In this document: one piece after another, positions 58,814-64,000 of the stretch
How positions within the stretch are numbered: the first letter of the stretch is position 1
Layout: the number at the start of each line of letters is the position of its first letter
Assembly: GCA_946494335.1 (NCBI GenBank)
Contig: CAMMBV010000004.1
Span: 1 to 64,000, forward strand
Length of the DNA stretch: 64,000 nucleotides
Direction of reading: 5' to 3'
From: an uncultured Ruminococcus sp.
Lineage (GTDB): Bacteria; Bacillota; Clostridia; Lachnospirales; Lachnospiraceae
Position numbers and translations under genes: made by a program
Notes under the pieces: model-generated
The model's input: the letters and a program-made list of their open reading frames with translations, nothing else
Databases searched by the model: none
Told to the model about the DNA's origin: nothing

Positions 58814-61800
58814 TACTCTGTACGAAGAGCAGTTACCGGATCGCTTTTTGCCGCCTTGCTGGATGGAATCAAACCTCCCAGAAGCGTCAGGAAAACGCTC
58901 AGGAGAATGAGAATCAATGCGTAGCCGACGGGGAGATAGGCATTGATGTCATTTGTCTCGGCAAAATGATGGATGACCATATTTCCCGGTATCAGCAGCA
59001 GGAGAGTCAGTCCGATTCCCATCAGTCCGGCACAAAGGCCGATGATAATGGTTTCTGCGTTGAATACCTGAGAGATATTGCTTTTTGAGGCTCCGATGGC
59101 CCGCAGAATACCGATCTCTTTTTTCCGTTCCAGTACGCTGATGTATGTGATGACGCCGATCATAATGGAAGATACCACCAAAGAGATGGCGACGAAAGCA
59201 ATCAGCACGTAGCTGATGATATCCACGATATCGGTGACGGATGACATCAGGGTTCCCACCATATCCGTATAGGTAATGACCTGCTCGTCTTTTCCCTGCT
59301 CCTCCATTCGCTGGTTGTAATCATCCAGAATCTTGATGACATTTTCCTTGCTCTCAAAGTTCTTTGGATAGATGCTGATCTGGGCAGGTTCGTCAAAATC
59401 CACGTATCCAAGAGACTGAAGATTACTCTCATAGGTAGCGCTTGCCGCTCGGTTCATGGACATCATAAGTTCCGCAAGCTCTTCCCCTGTCATATTCATG
59501 GAGAAGGCGTCTGCAAAGGCATCGGCATCGATGCTCATGGCATTTTCCAGACTTTTGCCAACCTGGGCCATCGCCGCAGTCAGGGTTTCTTCCATGCGGC
59601 TGCCGATCTGGGAAGTCATCTGTGACATCATCTGCTGGATGGCCGAGGAAATCTGCTCCTCCAGCGTCTGCGTTATGGTTCCCATGTAAGCGGTCATGGA
59701 TTCTTTCAGATAACTGGCAAGAGAACTGCCGATCTGCTCCTGAATGGCGCCGGTATCCAGCATACTCATCAGTCCCTGAGCCAGCAGCGCCTGGGTTTCT
59801 TCCTGGCTCAGATAATCCGTAAAATAATTTCCCAGCTGCCCGGGATCCGGCAACTTGTTGGCGGAGGCGTATTTCTGATAACCGGCGATGAGATCCGCGG
59901 CCAGATTCTTCAGCTGCTCAGAAGAAATATCCATGGCTTCGTCAATTTTAAGATTCTGGGAGGACCATTCATCCAGAATCTGTTGGGCCTGCGGCGTCTT
60001 AAGGTATTCCATCAGATACTGACCGGCAAGCTGCGGATCTGTATAGCCGTTGGCTTCAATAAATTCCTGATAACCGGCTATGATATCCTGAAACAGAATC
60101 TGAAACTGTTCCGGGGGTACGGTAATGTCTCCGTTCTCCTGGATAATGATTCGGATACGTTCACAGAGGATATCCCTCGCTTCATCGGTTTTCAGATACT
60201 CCAGGAAATATTCGCCCAGCCGGGAGTAGTCCGCCTGGGGATTGGAAGCGGCATATTCCATATAACCTTTCAGCAGGGAGGAAATCATCTGCGTAAGATT
60301 GTCAGAGGAAACATTCAGTTCCATGCTGCCCAGCAGATCTTCCATGGAAAGTCCTTCCATCTGGGGCAGATCGATGCTGATGTCACCGAAATCCACCATG
60401 CCGCCCAGATTGATGGAATCCCCGCTGATGTCAAAAATTTCCGTGAAATCCAGAGAACCGGCCAGGTCAGAAGACAGCTGGTCATCGTCAAAGGAAAAAG
60501 CATTTTTAAGGGCGTCCTCATCTATGGTGAACAGAGAATCTGTGTCAAAATCGTTCTCTTTGCCATCCTCGCCAAAGGGCTCGCCGGTAAACACATTTGT
60601 ATTTTTATGGGCCAGCTGCCAGGAAACAATGCTGCTTTTACCGGCTTTTTCGGCCACGTGCTCCGTCAGAGAGGAGGGATAGCCGATCCCTGCGGAAAGC
60701 AGAGCTCCGTTGGCATCCGCGGATGGCTGGACCACTCCTACAATTTTAAGATCCTCTCCCTTATCAACCAATTCCTTCATATAGCTGTCGTCGTCCGTTT
60801 TGTCTGTCCAGATATCATACTGGCTGTCGTATTGATAATAATCGCTGCTGCTGACCAGTTTGAAGGTGATGCCGGTGAGATCGTCATAAGTATAGCTTCC
60901 CAGGTCGTCGGGAGTCGCCACTGTCTCCTCGTCGGCAAACTGCCGTACCATTTCGTCCAGCTCCAGAGGGTCCCGAAGTCCCAGGGTATAGAGCATAAAA
61001 TCACTGATGCCGCCGCCGGAGGTAAGGACGACGACGCATTCATTGTATTTTTCGGGCCATCGTCCTGCCTTCACGTCATATTGGTTAATGTAGAGACTTT
61101 CATTTTCAGGCATTTCATAAAAAATATTTGTGCTCATCATGGAGGCCATCATGCTGTTTGAGCCTGAGGAGGCGCCCAGACCCAGAGATTCAAAAGAGCG
61201 GTCCGGGTGTACCTGCCGGATGGCATCGCCGCTTTGTTTGTAAATCTGGGGCGAAACATTGTAGGAATATTCAACGGCATTGACGTACGGTTCCATTTCA
61301 CTGCCTTCGCTGTCCAGATATTTCTTCAGAGAGGCCAGGTCATTGGAATCCATCTTTGAAAACATCTCAGTAATCATTTTGATTACGTGAATCTCATCCG
61401 TCTCTTCGGAACCGTCGTCCCCCATGGTCCCTGCCAGCAAAGAGGTCATATCAAGACCGGTGCTTTGAATCTGCAGGGGATACTCCGAAAGCGTTTCTTC
61501 CTCCACGGTCTGTATATAATCATTCACGCCGGTGGAAAGAGCCAGAATCAGCGCGATGCCGATGATACCGATGGAACCTGCGAAGGAAGTCAGTATGGTC
61601 CGCGCCTTTTTTGTCTTCAGATTATTAAAACTAAGAGACAAAGCGGTAAAAAAGGACATGGAGGATTTTCCCATATTTTTATGCCGGGGTTCGTCCAGAG
61701 TTTTTTCATCAATCTGGAAAGGAGCGGAGTCAGAACGGATTTTTCCGTCCCGAAGCGTTACGATACGCGTGGCGTACTGCTGCGCCAGCTCCGGATTGTG

Positions 61801-62391
61801 TGTGACCATGACCACCAGACGGTCTTTGGCCACCTCTCTTAAAAGATCCATGACCTGAACGCTGGTATCGCTGTCCAGTGCGCCTGTGGGCTCGTCCGCC
61901 AGCAGAATATCCGGATTGTTAACCAGCGCCCGGGCGATTGCCACCCGCTGCATCTGTCCTCCTGACATCTGATTCGGCTTTTTGTGGAGCTGCTCTCCAA
62001 GCCCTACTTTCTCCAGAGCTTCCCGCGCCCTGCGGGTACGCTCTGCTTTGCCGATGCCGGAAATGGTAAGAGCCAGTTCCACATTTGCCAGGATGGTCTG
62101 ATGGGGAATCAGGTTATAGCTTTGAAATACAAATCCGATGGTATGGTTCCGGTAGGAATCCCAGTCTCTGTCCTTATACTGTTTTGTGGAAATTCCGTTA
62201 ATGATTAAATCGCCGCTGTCATAGCGGTCCAGGCCGCCGATGATATTTAAAAGAGTGGTTTTTCCGGATCCGCTGGGGCCCAGAATTGCTACGAATTCAT
62301 TGTCCCGCAAATTCAGACTGACATCATCCAGCGCTTTTTGGATAAATTTGCCTGTTATATATTCTTTTTTTATGTGCCGGATCTGAAGCAC
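58813..62391 (-). CDS. Giant MacB-like ABC transporter, ATPase-permease fusion
   Basis: A 1192-residue fusion. Residues 1-225 are an ABC ATPase of the MacB/LolD type (Walker A GPSGSGKTT 38-46, signature MSGGQMQR 142-149, Walker B with DEP 166-168, His198). One helix follows at about 267-289, then an extracytoplasmic region of some 760 residues, then three helices near 1057-1084, 1113-1137 and 1154-1174 with the FtsX-type permease ending. The outside region holds three tandem repeats (see 59775-60303). Typical MacB is about 650 residues. GTG 62391 has AGGAG ten bases upstream. Substrate unknown; lipid, peptide or peptidoglycan-related roles are possible. Confidence 0.88.
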   Translation of the reverse strand: MLQIRHIKKEYITGKFIQKALDDVSLNLRDNEFVAILGPSGSGKTTLLNIIGGLDRYDSGDLIINGISTKQYKDRDWDSYRNHTIGFVFQSYNLIPHQTILANVELALTISGIGKAERTRRAREALEKVGLGEQLHKKPNQMSGGQMQRVAIARALVNNPDILLADEPTGALDSDTSVQVMDLLREVAKDRLVVMVTHNPELAQQYATRIVTLRDGKIRSDSAPFQIDEKTLDEPRHKNMGKSSMSFFTALSLSFNNLKTKKARTILTSFAGSIGIIGIALILALSTGVNDYIQTVEEETLSEYPLQIQSTGLDMTSLLAGTMGDDGSEETDEIHVIKMITEMFSKMDSNDLASLKKYLDSEGSEMEPYVNAVEYSYNVSPQIYKQSGDAIRQVHPDRSFESLGLGASSGSNSMMASMMSTNIFYEMPENESLYINQYDVKAGRWPEKYNECVVVLTSGGGISDFMLYTLGLRDPLELDEMVRQFADEETVATPDDLGSYTYDDLTGITFKLVSSSDYYQYDSQYDIWTDKTDDDSYMKELVDKGEDLKIVGVVQPSADANGALLSAGIGYPSSLTEHVAEKAGKSSIVSWQLAHKNTNVFTGEPFGEDGKENDFDTDSLFTIDEDALKNAFSFDDDQLSSDLAGSLDFTEIFDISGDSINLGGMVDFGDISIDLPQMEGLSMEDLLGSMELNVSSDNLTQMISSLLKGYMEYAASNPQADYSRLGEYFLEYLKTDEARDILCERIRIIIQENGDITVPPEQFQILFQDIIAGYQEFIEANGYTDPQLAGQYLMEYLKTPQAQQILDEWSSQNLKIDEAMDISSEQLKNLAADLIAGYQKYASANKLPDPGQLGNYFTDYLSQEETQALLAQGLMSMLDTGAIQEQIGSSLASYLKESMTAYMGTITQTLEEQISSAIQQMMSQMTSQIGSRMEETLTAAMAQVGKSLENAMSIDADAFADAFSMNMTGEELAELMMSMNRAASATYESNLQSLGYVDFDEPAQISIYPKNFESKENVIKILDDYNQRMEEQGKDEQVITYTDMVGTLMSSVTDIVDIISYVLIAFVAISLVVSSIMIGVITYISVLERKKEIGILRAIGASKSNISQVFNAETIIIGLCAGLMGIGLTLLLLIPGNMVIHHFAETNDINAYLPVGYALILILLSVFLTLLGGLIPSSKAAKSDPVTALRTE
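59775..60303 (-). repeat. Three tandem protein repeats in the ABC transporter outside domain
   Basis: Residues about 697-748, 760-807 and 824-872 of the giant transporter repeat a helical pattern with the cores LLKGYMEYA, IIAGYQEFIEAN and LIAGYQKYASAN, each followed by LGEYFLEYLKT, AGQYLMEYLKT or LGNYFTDYLSQ. The period is about 63 residues. The repeats are diverged at the DNA level. Confidence 0.75.
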
Positions 62392-62622
62392 CTGTGTTCA
62401 TCTCCTTTTAGTTTGAAATATAGTATAGTTTTCCAATCGCTTTTTAAGACATAATCACATGATACCATATGTGAAGTTATTTTTCACTAAAAAGTAATTC
62501 ATATTCGTCTTATGCATTTTTATGTATTCTTTCGGGATATTGAAATGAATTCAGGAAATGATAAATAAAAAGATTCTTCTGCTGAAATAATGGAGAAAAA
62601 TGGAATAAATCCTGTTAATTAA

Positions 62623-62651
62623 TTGACAGAAAGAATGGAAGTATGTTATAT
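62623..62651 (+). promoter_or_regulatory. Promoter of the V-type ATPase operon
   Basis: TTGACA (62623-62628), 17 bp, TTATAT (62646-62651), 30 bp before the first start codon. Confidence 0.75.
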
Positions 62652-62680
62652 TTTTAACTATGAGAAAGGGTGGTGAAGCT

Positions 62681-62989
62681 GTGTTAGATGCGACGATCAA
62701 GGCAGTAAAAGATGCAGAACAAAAGTCAGGTGTAATGGTGCAGGAGGCGGAACTGCAGGCGGCAGACATCATATCACGTGCCAAAAAAGAGGCATTGGAA
62801 TGGAAAGAGCAGCAGATATGCAAAGCACAGGAGGAAGCCGCAGACCTTCTGGAGAAAGAAAAACAACAGGGAGCAGAGCTGCTTGCCCGGTCTGTAAAAG
62901 AGTCAGAAGAGCAGATTGCCAGAGTGAGGGAAGAGACATCCCGTCGGGAGGACGAAGCGGTAAAAATGGTGATTTCGCAGATTGTCTGA
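62681..62989 (+). CDS. V-type ATP synthase subunit G/H-like stalk protein
   Basis: A 102-residue, almost entirely helical, Glu/Lys/Ala/Gln-rich protein typical of the peripheral stalk subunit (called G, H or F in different species) of V/A-type ATPases. It pairs with subunit E to hold the catalytic head against the membrane part. GTG 62681 is favoured because AAAGGGTGG lies upstream; ATG 62660 has no ribosome site. It is the first gene of the operon, followed by subunit I. Confidence 0.85.
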   Translation: MLDATIKAVKDAEQKSGVMVQEAELQAADIISRAKKEALEWKEQQICKAQEEAADLLEKEKQQGAELLARSVKESEEQIARVREETSRREDEAVKMVISQIV

Positions 62990-63025
62990 CAGAAAGATAT
63001 CAAAAAAGTAAGGAGGGATGCATCG

Positions 63026-64000
63026 ATGGCGGTACTTAAAATGCAGCGGATTGCGGTCTGCGCATTGAAAAAGAACCGGAAAGCGATCCTGGAACGGCTG
63101 CAGGCTCTGGGGACAGTGGAAGTCAATATCTGTCTTCCGGAGGAAGAAGGGCTGAAAAAAATGGATACTGCAGGTTCGAGGAGCAGCTTTCTGAAATACG
63201 CACAGATGGCCGAACGGGGACTGGAAATATTGCAGATCTACTGTCCGAAACAGCAGTCCATGCTGGCCTCTCTGGCAGGCAAGCCGCTGGTGGAAAAGGA
63301 AGAGTATGACTCCGTCATAAAGTCCAGGGATAATCTGATAGGCGATATAAAAAAGATTATCGATTTTGACAAGGAAATAGCGGAGAATAAAGGAAAGCTT
63401 CAGAAGCTGGATATTCAGGAGGAAAGCCTGATCCCCTGGATGCCCTTAAGCGTGCCGATGAATTACAGCGGTACCATGCAGACAGCCATGATGGTGGGAA
63501 CGGTGCCGGGGGCGCAAAGTCAGGAGAGTATTTACGAGCTGTTTATGAAAAGCGCACCGGAAGTTGAGGCGGTGGATCTGGAAATTATCTCCACAGACCG
63601 GGATTTTACTTATCTGGCCGTACTGTGTATGAAATCAGACAAAATCCGGGTGGAAAACGCTCTGCGCAGCATCGGATTTGCAGCGCCTTCGCAGCTTTTA
63701 AACAAACGGCCGGAGGAAATCAGACAGGGTATTCAAAAAGAGCGTGAACGGCTGCTGGCGGCGAATGAAGAACTGACAAAAAAAATTGCGGAGTTTGAAA
63801 AAGAGCGGGAGCGTTTCCAGCTGGTGGCGGATTATTTTCGGATACGGGCCGACAAGTATGAGGTGCTGGGTCAGCTGCCCCAGTCGGAACACGTCTTTTT
63901 TATCAGCGGCTTTATACCGGAAAAATATGCCCCCTCGGTGGCGGAAGAGTTATCTGAAAAATACGAAGCTATGGTGGAAATTTCCGAACCTTCCCAGGAG
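63026..64000 (+). CDS. V-type ATP synthase subunit I, N-terminal part
   Basis: The frame is open from ATG 63026 to the window edge (325 residues of about 650 expected). It starts MAVLKMQRIAVCALKKN, continues with helical hairpins of the cytoplasmic arm, and has the family segment VLGQLPQSEHVFFISGFIPE near 290-310 (20 residues). The C-terminal membrane half lies outside the window. This subunit links the stalks to the proton or sodium channel ring. AAGGAGGG precedes the start. Confidence 0.93.
   Translation, partial: MAVLKMQRIAVCALKKNRKAILERLQALGTVEVNICLPEEEGLKKMDTAGSRSSFLKYAQMAERGLEILQIYCPKQQSMLASLAGKPLVEKEEYDSVIKSRDNLIGDIKKIIDFDKEIAENKGKLQKLDIQEESLIPWMPLSVPMNYSGTMQTAMMVGTVPGAQSQESIYELFMKSAPEVEAVDLEIISTDRDFTYLAVLCMKSDKIRVENALRSIGFAAPSQLLNKRPEEIRQGIQKERERLLAANEELTKKIAEFEKERERFQLVADYFRIRADKYEVLGQLPQSEHVFFISGFIPEKYAPSVAEELSEKYEAMVEISEPSQE

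Noticed and set aside
59983..61161. A 392-codon open frame on the plus strand
   Set aside because: It lies fully antisense to the giant ABC transporter gene, has no ribosome site of note and shows no recognisable domain. It is a by-product of codon usage on the opposite strand.

Overview
The window looks like chromosome from a low-to-mid GC gut Firmicute of the family Lachnospiraceae, with Blautia, Marvinbryantia or Robinsoniella-like relatives the best guess. This rests on clean Shine-Dalgarno sites, frequent GTG/TTG starts, consensus sigma-A promoters, a V-type ATPase operon, a class II GalT, YesM/YesN two-component regulators, many sugar-binding lipoproteins and several proteins of the uroporphyrinogen decarboxylase (URO-D) superfamily. 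Species was not determined.

Layout. 1-6.4 kb: the tail of an unidentified basic protein, an alpha/beta hydrolase, and a two-component system followed by an ABC-2 exporter. 6.4-8.4 kb (minus): MecA adaptor and an M20 amidohydrolase. 8.5-11.7 kb: initiator tRNA, class B sortase, sirtuin, DUF951 protein and the rpsF-ssb-rpsR operon. 11.7-15 kb (minus): a URO-D-family protein, a LysR regulator and a GalR-like LacI regulator. 15-19 kb: divergent galK-galT-galM. 19-22.4 kb: a coiled-coil NlpC/P60 hydrolase, a HisC-like aminotransferase and a small membrane exporter. 22.5-30.4 kb: YesN/YesM-type regulators, a degenerate ABC ATPase that appears catalytically dead, then a complete RbsB/RbsA/RbsC-type sugar importer. 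30.4-31.45 kb: a gene-free AT- and purine-rich kilobase with its own promoter, paired segments and terminator, probably a large structured RNA. 31.4-41.5 kb: a pseudouridine synthase, a sugar-binding lipoprotein with a LacI regulator, and myo-inositol catabolism genes (iolD, iolB, a LacI regulator, iolG, iolI, iolE). 41.6-44.5 kb: a PucR-like regulator divergent from a second URO-D protein. 44.5-50.3 kb: a complete urease operon (ureABC-ureI-ureEFGD) behind a leader in which a consensus promoter is followed at once by a terminator hairpin. 50.3-53.7 kb: a LacI regulator divergent from a third URO-D protein, plus a TIM-barrel isomerase. 53.9-58.8 kb: a TauE/SafE permease, an AraC regulator, an orphan sugar-binding lipoprotein and a fourth URO-D protein; the last three carry the same 21-bp-spaced direct repeat upstream and look like one small regulon. 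58.8-62.4 kb (minus): a giant MacB-like ABC transporter with a repeated extracytoplasmic domain. 62.6 kb to the end: start of a V-type ATPase operon.

Taken together the region concerns uptake and breakdown of sugars and cyclitols, with dense local regulation, plus urea hydrolysis. The least explained parts are the dead ABC ATPase beside a kinase with almost no outside domain, the kilobase RNA locus, the AraC/lipoprotein/URO-D regulon and the urease leader. All functional calls come from reading motifs by eye; no database search was run.
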